DNA from: Streptomyces aurantiacus
Lineage (GTDB): Bacteria > Actinomycetota > Actinomycetes > Streptomycetales > Streptomycetaceae
Direction: 5' to 3'
Assembly (NCBI RefSeq): GCF_027107535.1
Contig: NZ_CP114283.1
Span: forward strand, 8,928,001 to 8,992,000
DNA length: 64,000 nt
The notes under the pieces are model-generated. The model saw only the letters and a list, made by a program, of their open reading frames with translations. It was not told the origin of the DNA and did not search any database. Each line of letters starts with the position of its first letter. Positions within the stretch are counted from its first letter, which is position 1. Positions 29,334-38,210 of this stretch are shown one piece after another. The position numbers and the translations under genes are program-made.

Positions 29334-31193
29334 CTAGCGGGACGCTCCGTTGATGCGGTTCTGCTGGAGGGACGTGAGCCGTCGTACGAAGACGATGGCC
29401 AGGACGGCGGCCACGATCCCGAGGGCGTTGGCCGCCTGCGAGGTGACGATGGTGTCCGTGGCGGCGACGGCGAGGTCCCTGTCGTACCAACTGGCGGTCG
29501 AGTCGTTCGCGTACGCCACGAAGAAGGCGATCCAGAACCACCACCACGTGTGCAGCAGCCACCGCCCGGCGCCCTTCGGCGTGCCGGTCGTCGCCGTCCA
29601 GATGTCGTTGCCGATCTGTTTGGGCATGTAGAGGTTGACGACCGGGATGAACCAGGAGCCGGCCGCCAGCCCGGTGGCGTACCGGACGCGTCCGGGGGCG
29701 AAGAGCTCGGCGTTGATCCGCGTGCGCTGGAACCAGAACGCCCACACGATCACCACCGGGATGCCCGCGAAGACGCCGAGCACCTCGGTCGCCAGCGATG
29801 CGGTGCCCAGGAACCTGAAGTCCTGGATGAGGTCGGTGTCGGAGGTGCTCGCCGCCGCCGACAGCCGGGAGAAGGCCGTCGCGAGGACGTAGCTCCGAAG
29901 CAGCAGGGGCACGACGAACAGGCCGAGCAGGAGGGCCAGGGCGATCGAGAGCCCCCGGGTCGGGCGGGGCGTGAGGGGCGGGCCGGCGAAGACGGGAGTG
30001 GAAAGGCGCGGGGGCTGAACGGCACCCGGTAACGGGCTGTGCGGGTGGAGATCGGCCGGTGCCGTCCGGTAGGGGTGGACTCCGTCGGGCGGCGGGCTCT
30101 GCCACGAGGGCGTGGCCGGTGCGTACGGAATGGGAGGCCCGAAGCCCGGTACGGGGCTCGCCGGGGACGGGATCGCGCCCTGGAGGGGGCTCGCCACCTG
30201 TACGGGGCCCGGCCCGGGTCCGGGAGCCGCCGCCCGCCCGGCGAGGGCATGGCTCTCCGGGTCCTCGCTGTCGAGGAGGCGCACGGCGTGTCTGCCCAGT
30301 TCCGCCAGCACCGCGCCGGGCAGCCACGCGCCGCTCGCCGCGCCGCGCCCGCCTTCCGCGCCGCCGCCCTCCGCTTCCTCGGCCCGCTTCAACAGCGTGT
30401 CCAGTGAGGGCCGTTGACCGGGGTCCTTCGCCAGGCAGGCCGCGACCAGGCCGTGCCACGGCTCCGGTATCCCCTCCAGGTTCGGCTCCTCCTGGGCGAT
30501 GCGGAAGAGCAGCGAGTGGATGCCGCCCTCGGCACTGCCGAAGGGCAGCCGGCCCGTCGCCGCGTAGGCCAGTACGGCACCGAGACAGAACACGTCGCTC
30601 GCGAACGTCACCCGCTCCCCGCGCACCTGCTCGGGCGCCATGAAGCCCGGGGACCCCACGAGGGCACCGGGCTTGGTGAGCCCGTCGGCGGACTGCACGG
30701 CCGAGTCGAGGGCGCGCGCGATCCCGAAGTCGATGACACGGGGCCCGTCGATCGTCACCAGGACGTTGGAGGGCTTGAGATCGCGGTGCACGAGGCCGGC
30801 TCCGTGGATCGCCCGCAGTGCGTGGACGAGCCCGATCGCCAGCGCCCGTACGGTCTTCGGTGGCAGTGGCCCGTACTGCTCGTCGACCACTTCGGCGAGC
30901 GAGGGACCTGCGACGTAACCGGTGGCGACCCAGGGCGTCGGCGCCTCGGTGTCGGCGTCCAGCACGGGGGCGGTCCACTCGCCGCCGACCCGCTGCGCCG
31001 CTTTCACCTCCTGGGCGAAGCGCCGCCTGAAGTCGGGCCTGCGGGCCAGTTCTTCCTGGACGACCTTGACCGCGACCGTACGGCCCCGCTCGGAACGGGC
31101 CAGGTACACCCGCCCCATGCCGCCCTCACCGAGCCTGCCGAGCAGCCGGTACCCGCCTATCCAGCCCGGATCGGCCGGCTCCAACCCGTCCAT
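29334..31193 (-). CDS. Ser/Thr protein kinase with C-terminal DUF4328 membrane domain
   Basis: A 619-residue Hanks-type kinase. The kinase domain occupies about 15-280, with LGEGGMGRVY, Lys43, HRDLKPSN (Asp138) and DFG (155-157), so it should be active. A Pro-rich linker (about 285-400) leads to a C-terminal DUF4328 region with several membrane helices (for example LALLLGLFVVPLLL). Leu388 in the linker is encoded by TTA (30030-30032), rare in Streptomyces and read by the bldA tRNA, so translation may depend on development. The ATPase gene lies upstream on the same strand, 103 bp away with a hairpin between. Signal and targets are unknown. Confidence 0.92.
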   Translation of the reverse strand: MDGLEPADPGWIGGYRLLGRLGEGGMGRVYLARSERGRTVAVKVVQEELARRPDFRRRFAQEVKAAQRVGGEWTAPVLDADTEAPTPWVATGYVAGPSLAEVVDEQYGPLPPKTVRALAIGLVHALRAIHGAGLVHRDLKPSNVLVTIDGPRVIDFGIARALDSAVQSADGLTKPGALVGSPGFMAPEQVRGERVTFASDVFCLGAVLAYAATGRLPFGSAEGGIHSLLFRIAQEEPNLEGIPEPWHGLVAACLAKDPGQRPSLDTLLKRAEEAEGGGAEGGRGAASGAWLPGAVLAELGRHAVRLLDSEDPESHALAGRAAAPGPGPGPVQVASPLQGAIPSPASPVPGFGPPIPYAPATPSWQSPPPDGVHPYRTAPADLHPHSPLPGAVQPPRLSTPVFAGPPLTPRPTRGLSIALALLLGLFVVPLLLRSYVLATAFSRLSAAASTSDTDLIQDFRFLGTASLATEVLGVFAGIPVVIVWAFWFQRTRINAELFAPGRVRYATGLAAGSWFIPVVNLYMPKQIGNDIWTATTGTPKGAGRWLLHTWWWFWIAFFVAYANDSTASWYDRDLAVAATDTIVTSQAANALGIVAAVLAIVFVRRLTSLQQNRINGASR

Positions 31194-31267
31194 GCGTGCT
31201 CCCTCTCCCCGTCCCGGCGCGTCCGCATGAGGATAGGGGAGGGGCGGGAGTTACGGGTGGGAGGGCC

Positions 31268-31305
31268 GGTGGGTGACCGCGCAATCATTTCGCCGGTCAC
31301 CCACC
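31268..31305 (-). terminator. Hairpin at the end of the ATPase gene
   Basis: A perfect 12-bp stem (arms 31268-31279 and 31294-31305) overlaps the stop codon of the ATPase gene and separates it from the kinase. Confidence 0.65.
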
Positions 31306-31719
31306 CCCGCACTCGGCCCACAGGAGTTTGCCGCCCCGGACGTCCCCCAGCACGTGCGCGCCCCACCTGTCCGCGCACGCCCGTACGAGATGCAGGCCGC
31401 GGCCGTTCTCCGCGGTGTCCGGGCCTACGGGTACGGGGCCGGGGGCGCCGAAGCCCGGGGGGATCTCGGAGCCTGAGTCCCACACCGCGATCCGCAGCCG
31501 GTCGGGCTCCGCCGAGCGGATACGGAGGGCGTACGGGCCCTGGGTGTGCAGATGGGCGTTGGTGAGCAGCTCGGAGGCCAGCAGTTCGGCGGTGGGCGTG
31601 AGGCCCGTCAGGCCGTGGGCGGCGAGGACGGTTCGGAGAGTTGCGCGGGCGATCCCCGGTGCGCGTGGATCGTGCGGAAGTTGGAGGGTGTAGGCCCAGG
31701 GCGGCGATACGGTGGCCAT
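31297..31719 (-). CDS. RsbW-like ATP-binding regulatory protein
   Basis: A 140-residue single-domain GHKL ATPase (HATPase_c_2). The N box is ASELLTNAHLH, and the G1/G2 region is WDSGSEIPPGF followed by ENGRGLHLVRACADRWG. Such proteins act as anti-sigma-factor kinases or XRE/DUF397-linked regulators in Streptomyces. The ATG at 31719 is chosen from GGAG 8 bp upstream. It is divergent from an XRE-DUF397 pair, a combination repeated many times in these genomes, so it probably works with them. Confidence 0.88.
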   Translation of the reverse strand: MATVSPPWAYTLQLPHDPRAPGIARATLRTVLAAHGLTGLTPTAELLASELLTNAHLHTQGPYALRIRSAEPDRLRIAVWDSGSEIPPGFGAPGPVPVGPDTAENGRGLHLVRACADRWGAHVLGDVRGGKLLWAECGGG

Positions 31720-31916
31720 CGGAAGTCTCCGATCACGAGGGGAGTTCGGGACCCAGTGACCGTGCCGCTCCGTCGAGCGGGGTGCTTCTGGGGGGGGTGG
31801 CGCCACTCAGTAAGCTAGCGGCTCACCACCTAATACATTTCCCATTTTGGCAATTGCATGAGGTTTTCGCTCGTGTGCGTGACTCCAACGTGCGGTTGCG
31901 CAAGGAGTGTTCAGCC
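31720..31916. promoter_or_regulatory. Unusually AT-rich divergent promoter
   Basis: The stretch 31825-31875 is markedly AT-rich for this genome, with TAATAC and the palindrome GCAATTGC (31850-31857). It probably carries the XRE promoter. No second clear operator was found. Confidence 0.45.
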
Positions 31917-32768
31917 ATGGCGCCCAGGACCGCCACCACCGCCCGCCGACTGCGTCTCGGCACCGAACTGCGGCGGCTGCGCGAGCGCGCGGGACTCACC
32001 GTCACCGAGGGCGCCCGTCAACTCGGCGTCAGCCAGGCACAGCTGAGCAACATCGAGGCCAGCCGGTTCGGCGTGAGCCCGGACCGGCTGCGCGCGTTGG
32101 CCCGTAACTACCGCTGCGCCGACGCCGCCTACGTGGATGGACTGATCGAGTTGGCCACGGAGCGGAAGGGGGGATGGTGGGAGACTTTTCGGGAGGTGCT
32201 CCCGACAGCCCTGCTCGACCTGGCCGAGATCGAACACCACGCGTTTCGACTCCGGGCGGCCAACACAGCGCACATCCCTGGCCTGCTCCAGCTCGCCGAC
32301 CACGCCCGTGCCATCTACGAGCAGGCCGTGCCGGAATTCAGCCGCCGCGACATCGAGCATCGGGTGAACCACCGACTTCAGCGCCAAGCGCTACTGGACC
32401 AGGACCAACCGGTGCCGTACCAAGCGATCATCCACGAGGCCGCTCTCCGCGTACCCGTGGGCGGGCCGCCGGTCACCAAGCGGCAGCTGAAACACCTGCT
32501 GACCCAGAGCCAGCGCGACAACATCACGATCCAGGTGATCCCCTTTGCCATCGGCGCCTACCCAGGTTCCGGACAGACGTTCCTCTACATCGAGGGCCCT
32601 GTTCCGCGGCTCGACACGGTCTCCCTGGACCAATCGCACGGACCCGCGCTGGTCGACGCCGAGGCCGAACTGGACACGTACCGGAATCTGCTGCAACGCA
32701 TGGAGTCCGTAGCCCTTCCCCCGGAGAAGACCCGGGACTTCATCCAGAGCCTGGCCACCGAACTGTGA
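31917..32768 (+). CDS. XRE-family regulator with DUF5753
   Basis: A 283-residue regulator. Residues 10-65 are the helix-turn-helix (LGTELRRLRERAGLTVTEGARQLGVSQAQLSNIEASRFGVS), and about 85-280 are DUF5753, with HIPGLLQLADHARAI and ITIQVIPFAIGAYPG. The ATG at 31917 follows AAGGAG by 9 bp. The DUF397 gene starts 8 bp after its stop, so the two are translated from one mRNA. It is the second XRE-DUF397 pair in the window and, unlike the first, has the ATPase partner divergent from it. Confidence 0.9.
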   Translation: MAPRTATTARRLRLGTELRRLRERAGLTVTEGARQLGVSQAQLSNIEASRFGVSPDRLRALARNYRCADAAYVDGLIELATERKGGWWETFREVLPTALLDLAEIEHHAFRLRAANTAHIPGLLQLADHARAIYEQAVPEFSRRDIEHRVNHRLQRQALLDQDQPVPYQAIIHEAALRVPVGGPPVTKRQLKHLLTQSQRDNITIQVIPFAIGAYPGSGQTFLYIEGPVPRLDTVSLDQSHGPALVDAEAELDTYRNLLQRMESVALPPEKTRDFIQSLATEL

Positions 32769-32776
32769 GGACCCGC

Positions 32777-33016
32777 ATGACAGCCTACGCATGGCAGAAG
32801 TCGTCCTACTGCGCCCAGGGCGAATCCTGCGTCCATGTCGCCGCGACGGCGCAGAAGTCCTCCTACTGCCAGGAAGGCGAAGCCTGCCTCCACGTCACCA
32901 CCACCGCAAAAACGATCCATCTCACCGAAAGCAGCGACCCCGCCCGCTCCATACTTTCGACCGACCCGGCCACCTTCGGCACCCTCCTCCACGTACTCAA
33001 GAGGAGCCACGCCTGA
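32777..33016 (+). CDS. DUF397 protein with duplicated N-terminal motif
   Basis: A 79-residue protein. The DUF397 opening motif is present twice in tandem: QKSSYCAQGESCVHVAAT and then QKSSYCQEGEACLHVTTT. The rest follows the family pattern (IHLTESSDP in place of VRDSK, then TFGTLLHVLKR). Four Cys in CxxxxxC pairs result from the duplication. The ATG at 32777 is 8 bp after the XRE stop, and the next gene begins 1 bp after its stop, so all three are one operon. Confidence 0.82.
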   Translation: MTAYAWQKSSYCAQGESCVHVAATAQKSSYCQEGEACLHVTTTAKTIHLTESSDPARSILSTDPATFGTLLHVLKRSHA

Positions 33017-33017
33017 C

Positions 33018-33413
33018 ATGTCCCGCCATCACGAGCTCAAGTTCCGGATCGTCACCACGGTCCAGCGACGGATCGCGAACCCGGTCTCCAGGCTGCTGCC
33101 GTTCCAGGTGCTTCTGGAGACCACCGGGCGCAAGTCTGGCCTCCCCCGGCGGACGCCGGTCGGTGGGCGTCGCGTCGGGCAGGAGTTCTGGATAGTGTCC
33201 GAGTACGGCGAGAAGTCGCAGTACGTGCGGAACATCCAGGCGGACCCGAAGGTCAGGGTCCGCGTGAAGGGCCGGTGGCACCACGGCACCGCCCATCTGC
33301 TGCACGAGGACGACGCCCGCACCCGGCTGAAGTCCCTGCCGCGCCTGAACAGCACCGCGGTCCGGGCGGTCGGCACGAACCTGCTGACCGTACGGGTCGA
33401 TCTGACCGACTGA
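33018..33413 (+). CDS. Deazaflavin (F420)-dependent nitroreductase family protein
   Basis: A 131-residue split-barrel protein of the DDN family: LLETTGRKSGLPRRTPVGGRRVGQEFWIVSEYG and KSQYVRNIQADPKVRVRVKGRWHHGTAHLL are characteristic. Relatives use F420H2 to reduce quinones or nitro compounds. It begins just after the DUF397 stop with AGAGGAG overlapping that gene, so its expression is tied to the XRE-DUF397 pair. This is a plausible target activity of that regulatory unit. Confidence 0.9.
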   Translation: MSRHHELKFRIVTTVQRRIANPVSRLLPFQVLLETTGRKSGLPRRTPVGGRRVGQEFWIVSEYGEKSQYVRNIQADPKVRVRVKGRWHHGTAHLLHEDDARTRLKSLPRLNSTAVRAVGTNLLTVRVDLTD

Positions 33414-33433
33414 GCGCGGGTGGGCAGAACCGC

Positions 33434-35095
33434 CTAGCCCGCCCGCCAGACCGTCATGTCCCCCGACAAGAAGGCGGCTTCCGGCAGCGCTGTCGACTTC
33501 ACGTCGATCACGAACAGCCCGATGTCTCCGGAGGGGTGTTCGAAGCAGATCTCGCTGCCGGCCGCCACAATGGCGAGCGGGAGCTTGTGCTCGGCGTCGG
33601 CGAGGGTCGCGCGGCAGGATTCCAGGGTGGCGCCGGGCTTCTCGGAAGGCACCCAGTCGATCAGGCTCGTGTCGCTCTCCAGCGCGCAGGTCTGCCCGCA
33701 GACGAAGCGGATGTCCGCCTTGCGTTCCTCGGCGCTCCTGGTGTCCTTGGAGCCCTTGGATTTCTTGGTGGCGTAGCGGTAGGGATCCTTCATGTCCAGG
33801 GGTTCGGTCGCGTTCAGCAGCATCACGGGATACGGGATCCGCTCCGGCTGCCCCGACGCGGCCGAGGACGGGTCCGAACCTCCTGCTGCCCGGCCACCGG
33901 TCTTCGAGCCCGAGGACGGCGCGGATGCCGATGAGGAGACCGACGACCCCGCGGAGGACTCCCGGCCGGACGTCGAGGACGCCCCCGCGTTCCGGTCGCC
34001 GAGCCGGTCCGACAGGTTCAGGTTCGTCCATGCCACGCTCACCGACAGCAGCGAGGCCACGAGCACGCCGACCGCGAACACTCTGGTACGCCGACGTCGG
34101 GCCCGCCGCTCGTCCTGCACCGTCGGCTGCGGACGCCCCTGCAGTTGCGGCTGCGGAAACAACGGCATCGGCAACACCGGGGTGGGATGCGGGACCGGGG
34201 CCGGAACCGTCACCTCCGGTCCCATGACCTCCCGCCAGACGGCCGGCCCCGCGCCCGCGTCGGCATCCCCGCCCAGCCGCTGACGGCACCACTCGACGAT
34301 CTCCGCCGGAGTGGCCCGCTCCCCCGGGTCGGCCGCGAGGCACCGGGCCATCAGCGGTCGGAGTTGTGCGGGCAGCAGGGACAGATCCGGTTCCGAGTGC
34401 ACGATCCGGTACAGCACGCCGACCGAGTTGCCGTCTCCGTACAGCGGCTCGCCCAGCGCCGCGAACGCCGCTGTCTGGCCGAGCGCGAACACGTCGGTCG
34501 CCGCCGTGATCTCACCGCCGGACGCCTGCTCGGGAGCCATGAACTGGGGCGTGCCGACGGTCGCTCCCGTGGCCGTGTGCGAGGTGATGCCGGAGGCCAG
34601 CGAAATGCCGAAGTCGATGACCCGCGGCCCGTCCGCGGCCAGCAGCACGTTCGACGGCTTCAGGTCCCGGTGCACGATTCCCGCGGAGTGGATGGCCTGG
34701 AGCGCCTCCGCCACTCCCGCCATCAGCCACAGGACCGCGGGCACCGGCAGCGGTCCGCGCCGGGCGACCGCGTCCGCCAGCGAGGGACCGGGCACGTACA
34801 GCGTGGCGAGCCACGGCGGTACGCCGTCCGCGTCGGCGTCGATCAGCTCGGCGGTGTACGCGCCCCGGACCCGCTGAGCCGCCCTTATCTCCCGGCTGAA
34901 GCCACGCCGGAAGACCGGGTCGTCGGCCAGTTCCGGCCGGATCACCTTGATCGCCACCGGTCGGCCGCCCTGGGTGTGGGACAGGTAGACCCGGCCCATG
35001 CCTCCCGCTCCCAGCCTGGCGGCGAGGCGGTAACCGGCCACCATGGACGGATCGTCCGCCTGCAGTGGCTGGAACACCTCGGTCGCGTGATTCAT
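33434..35095 (-). CDS. Ser/Thr protein kinase with extracellular sensor-like domain
   Basis: A 553-residue membrane kinase. The kinase domain is about 20-285, with LGAGGMGRVY, Lys50, HRDLKPSN (Asp144) and DFG (161-163). A Pro/Gln linker leads to one membrane helix (about 338-356, RVFAVGVLVASLLSVSVAW). Then comes a Ser/Gly-rich stalk and an external domain of some 150 residues that has three Cys (VCGQTCALES and LESCRATL) and no recognised family. It probably senses something outside the cell. It is convergent with the F420 protein, 20 bp away. Confidence 0.92.
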   Translation of the reverse strand: MNHATEVFQPLQADDPSMVAGYRLAARLGAGGMGRVYLSHTQGGRPVAIKVIRPELADDPVFRRGFSREIRAAQRVRGAYTAELIDADADGVPPWLATLYVPGPSLADAVARRGPLPVPAVLWLMAGVAEALQAIHSAGIVHRDLKPSNVLLAADGPRVIDFGISLASGITSHTATGATVGTPQFMAPEQASGGEITAATDVFALGQTAAFAALGEPLYGDGNSVGVLYRIVHSEPDLSLLPAQLRPLMARCLAADPGERATPAEIVEWCRQRLGGDADAGAGPAVWREVMGPEVTVPAPVPHPTPVLPMPLFPQPQLQGRPQPTVQDERRARRRRTRVFAVGVLVASLLSVSVAWTNLNLSDRLGDRNAGASSTSGRESSAGSSVSSSASAPSSGSKTGGRAAGGSDPSSAASGQPERIPYPVMLLNATEPLDMKDPYRYATKKSKGSKDTRSAEERKADIRFVCGQTCALESDTSLIDWVPSEKPGATLESCRATLADAEHKLPLAIVAAGSEICFEHPSGDIGLFVIDVKSTALPEAAFLSGDMTVWRAG

Positions 35096-35433
35096 CGGCC
35101 CTCGTCCCCTGATCCCCTGATCCCCTCGGCCGATGCGCTGACCAGCGGTGTCAGCCCAACGGTCGTCCCCTGTCCGCCGGTCGCAGCGGGAGGCACACAG
35201 CTCGGCCGCCCCGCCAAGATCGTGCGGACTGGAAAGTCAAGCACGACAACGCCGAATTCGTGAGCCGGTTCGAGGGCCGACCCGGAGTTCCGGTCAAGGT
35301 GAGCTCACGGAACATGGCACAGGGCTGAGCAGGGGAGTGAACGCAGAGCCAAGGTTCTGTGCACGCACCGGCAACGACAGACCGAGCAGCCGTCCCGCAC
35401 CCTGGAGCGGAAGTCGGCCTGCCGACACGTCAT
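35096..35433. other. Intergenic region upstream of the protease
   Basis: No convincing gene lies between the kinase start and the heptamer repeat. The palindrome GTGAGCTCAC (35299-35308) is the only evident element and may be part of the protease promoter region. Confidence 0.4.
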
Positions 35434-35472
35434 GCTCCCTGCTCCCTGCTCCCTGCTCCCTGCTCCCTGCTC
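35434..35472. repeat. Heptamer tandem repeat before the protease start
   Basis: GCTCCCT is repeated five times perfectly plus four bases of a sixth copy, ending 16 bp before the ATG at 35489. The RNA would be pyrimidine-rich. A change in copy number would shift spacing, and also the frame of any upstream start. Confidence 0.9.
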
Positions 35473-35488
35473 AGCGAAAGTGCTCCGT

Positions 35489-36610
35489 ATGCGGAAAGTC
35501 CCGCTCCGTCCCACAGTCATGGCGATAGCGATCTGCGGCTTGTTCGCGACGCTCACCTCGCCGATGGCGAACGCGGCCACGGCCCCGCTCCCGGCGTCCC
35601 TCACCGACCCGGCCCGGGCGCGGGCGCTGGCCGCCGAAGTCGGGCCCGACCGGACGGGCGGGGTCTACTACGACACCGCCGGGCAGCTCGTCGTCGCCGT
35701 CACCGACGAGGCCGCCGCGCGGACCGTCCGGGCCGAGGGCGGCACCGCCGAGGTCGTCGAGCACAGCACCGCGGACCTGAACTCGGTGCGCACCGCCCTC
35801 GACGAGCGCATCGCTGAGACCGATGCCATCCCCAACACCTCCTGGGGCATCGACCCGAGCACCAACCAGGTGACCGTGGAGATCTTCGACGGCGTCTCCG
35901 CCGCCGACCAGAAGCGCCTCACCGACCTCGTCGCCGGCTACGGCGACAAGGTGCGCGTCGAGAAGGTGCCGGGCGGGATCAAGGAGACCGCCTACGAATC
36001 CCTTGGCGGCATCGGCATCGTCGCGCCGTACGGCCCCACGAACTGCACCCTCGGGTTCAACGTCCGCAACTCCGCCGGAAAGCGGTACTTCATCACCGCC
36101 GGTCACTGCGCGAGCACCAGCCAAGAGGTGCCCTGGCACCGGGAGGCCGGCGGTATCTACCTCGGCAATCGCACGGAGTGGTGGGACTTCGGCGAGGTCG
36201 ACAAGGACTACGCCGTCATCGAGTACCTCAACGACAACGTCGCCGCCTACGGGGCGGTCAGGGCGGCCGGCGCCACGTTCGAGATCACCGACTCCCGCTA
36301 CCCGCAGGACGGTGAGTCCGTCAAGCGCGCCGGCGCCGTCAGCAGCGACCTGGTGGGCCAGGTGATCAACCCGAGCGTGACCTTCACCTTCCCCAGCGGC
36401 AAGGTGATGAAGAACATGATCGAGACCTCGCACTGCGCCCTGCCCGGAGACAGCGGCGGGCCCCTGTGGGCGGGGACCGACGCGCTCGGCATCACCTCCG
36501 CGACCAACACCCCGAAGGGCGCGTCGTGCAACAGCGCGCAGGGTCAGTACCGGACCTTCTTCCAGCCGGTGCAGTGGGTGCTGGCCCGCTACGGGCTGAG
36601 CGTGTACTAG
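35489..36610 (+). CDS. Secreted chymotrypsin-like protease (streptogrisin type, S1)
   Basis: A 373-residue prepro-protease. It has a Sec signal (residues 1 to about 30, TVMAIAICGLFATLTSPMANA), an alpha-lytic-type pro-region to about 175, and then the mature S1 domain. The triad is His in FITAGHC, Asp in KDYAVIEY and Ser in LPGDSGGPL. Cys pairs typical of streptogrisins flank His and Ser. The ATG at 35489 gives a normal signal peptide; upstream codons run through the heptamer repeat. It should be secreted and self-activated by removal of the pro-region. Confidence 0.93.
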   Translation: MRKVPLRPTVMAIAICGLFATLTSPMANAATAPLPASLTDPARARALAAEVGPDRTGGVYYDTAGQLVVAVTDEAAARTVRAEGGTAEVVEHSTADLNSVRTALDERIAETDAIPNTSWGIDPSTNQVTVEIFDGVSAADQKRLTDLVAGYGDKVRVEKVPGGIKETAYESLGGIGIVAPYGPTNCTLGFNVRNSAGKRYFITAGHCASTSQEVPWHREAGGIYLGNRTEWWDFGEVDKDYAVIEYLNDNVAAYGAVRAAGATFEITDSRYPQDGESVKRAGAVSSDLVGQVINPSVTFTFPSGKVMKNMIETSHCALPGDSGGPLWAGTDALGITSATNTPKGASCNSAQGQYRTFFQPVQWVLARYGLSVY

Positions 36611-36758
36611 GACCTGCCGGGTCGAACAGGTTTCCCGCCGGAGTGGTCTTCCCGGCTTCGCGGACGAGGACAGAGCCACCCGGCCGCCGCCCGGCACCGT
36701 GTGGCCCGAGCCCCGCCTCACCCCGAGGCGTGGTGCGGGCCACGGCCGGGTCCCGGGC

Positions 36759-38210
36759 TCAGCCCGGCCACACGATCGACTGCAGCTCCGAGTACGCGTG
36801 CAGGGCGTACGACCCCACGTCCCGTCCCACCCCGCTCTGTTTGAAGCCGCCGAAGGGTGCCTCCATGTTCCGGCCGACCGTGTTGACGCCGACCCCGCCG
36901 GCCCGCAGGCGCCGCGCCACGCGGAAGGCGCGGGCCACGTCGCCGGACCAGACGTAGTCGATGAGGCCGTAGTCGCTGTCGTTGGCGAGCTCGACCGCTT
37001 CGTCCTCGTCGTCGAAGGGGAGGACCACGACGACCGGTCCGAAGATCTCCTCGCGTACGACCCGCATGTCGTTGGTGCAGTCCGCGAGGAGGGTGGGGGC
37101 CACGTAGAAGCCCTTGTCGAGCGGCGGGCGTTCCCCGCCGGCCACGACCCGCGCGCCCTCCTTGCGGCCCAGTTCGACGTACGACTCGATCCGGTCGCGG
37201 TGGGCGGCGGAGATCACCGGGCCGACGACCGTGCCCTCGGCCCGTGGGTCGCCCACCTTCAAATAGCCGATGTAGGCGGCCAGTTGGGCCACCAGCCGGT
37301 CGTAGACCGGACGCTGCGCGAGCACCCGGGTCGGAGCCGTGCAGATCTGGCCGCTGTAGAAGGAGAACGTGGTCCCGATGCCGCGGACCGCCGACTCCAG
37401 GTCGGCGTCCTCGAAGACGACCGCCGCGCCCTTGCCGCCCAGCTCCATCAGCTGCCGTTTCATGCCGCGCCCGCACACCTCGGCGATGCGCCGGCCGACG
37501 GCGGTGGAACCGGTGAAGCTCACCATGTCGACGTCGTCCGAGTCGACGGCCGCCTCCCCGACCTCCGCCCGCGAGCCGCTGACGACGTTCACGACCCCCG
37601 GCGGCACGCCCGCCTCCTCCAGCGCCCGGGCCATCCGGTACACGGAGAGCGGGTCCTGCGGGGCGGGCTTCACCACGACCGTGTTGCCCATGGCCAGCGC
37701 CGGGGCGATCTTGCCCGCCGGGTTCGCCCAGGGGTTGTTGTACGAGGTGATGCAGGTGACCACGCCCACCGGCTGGCGGACGGCCAGGGCGCCCATCACG
37801 GCGGCCTTCCCGAAGGGGCCCGCCTCGTTGATCTGCGGGGGCAGCGGCTCCTCGACGGGCTCCACGCGCGCGTACCGCTGGAAACGGGCCGCCCCGACGC
37901 TCACCTGCATCGCGCGCGCGGTGCCGGTCGTCGCGCCGGTCTCCGCCTGGGCCACCTCGGCGTGCGGGGCGAGGCCGCGGCGGATCACGTCGGCCGCCCG
38001 TCCGAGGATCGCGGCCCGCTCCGCGGGGGCCGTGCGCGACCATGCAGGGAAGGCCTCGCGGGCCGCGGTGGCCGCCGCGTGCACCTGATCCCGCGAGGCC
38101 TCCGGGGCCAGCCCGACGACGTCCTCGGTCGCCGGGTCGGTCACCTCGTAGTGGCCGCCGTCCGGCTCCACCCACGAGCCGCCGACGAACAGCCGCTGGG
38201 CGTCGGTCAC
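36759..38210 (-). CDS. NAD-dependent aldehyde dehydrogenase
   Basis: A 483-residue aldehyde dehydrogenase oxidising an aldehyde to the acid. The nucleophile Cys is in YSGQICTAPTR, the general base Glu in MELGGKGA, and the NAD-binding SFTGSTAVGRR is present. The length is normal. The GTG start overlaps the stop of the upstream deacylase gene (GTGA), so the two are translationally coupled. It is the last gene of a minus-strand unit with an amidohydrolase and probably a flavin oxygenase, under the operator at 41209. Confidence 0.93.
   Translation of the reverse strand: MTDAQRLFVGGSWVEPDGGHYEVTDPATEDVVGLAPEASRDQVHAAATAAREAFPAWSRTAPAERAAILGRAADVIRRGLAPHAEVAQAETGATTGTARAMQVSVGAARFQRYARVEPVEEPLPPQINEAGPFGKAAVMGALAVRQPVGVVTCITSYNNPWANPAGKIAPALAMGNTVVVKPAPQDPLSVYRMARALEEAGVPPGVVNVVSGSRAEVGEAAVDSDDVDMVSFTGSTAVGRRIAEVCGRGMKRQLMELGGKGAAVVFEDADLESAVRGIGTTFSFYSGQICTAPTRVLAQRPVYDRLVAQLAAYIGYLKVGDPRAEGTVVGPVISAAHRDRIESYVELGRKEGARVVAGGERPPLDKGFYVAPTLLADCTNDMRVVREEIFGPVVVVLPFDDEDEAVELANDSDYGLIDYVWSGDVARAFRVARRLRAGGVGVNTVGRNMEAPFGGFKQSGVGRDVGSYALHAYSELQSIVWPG

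Noticed and set aside
30030..30032. TTA codon in the kinase as a possible sequencing error
   Set aside because: The frame and the surrounding codons are normal and no shift is needed, so it was kept as a real rare codon.
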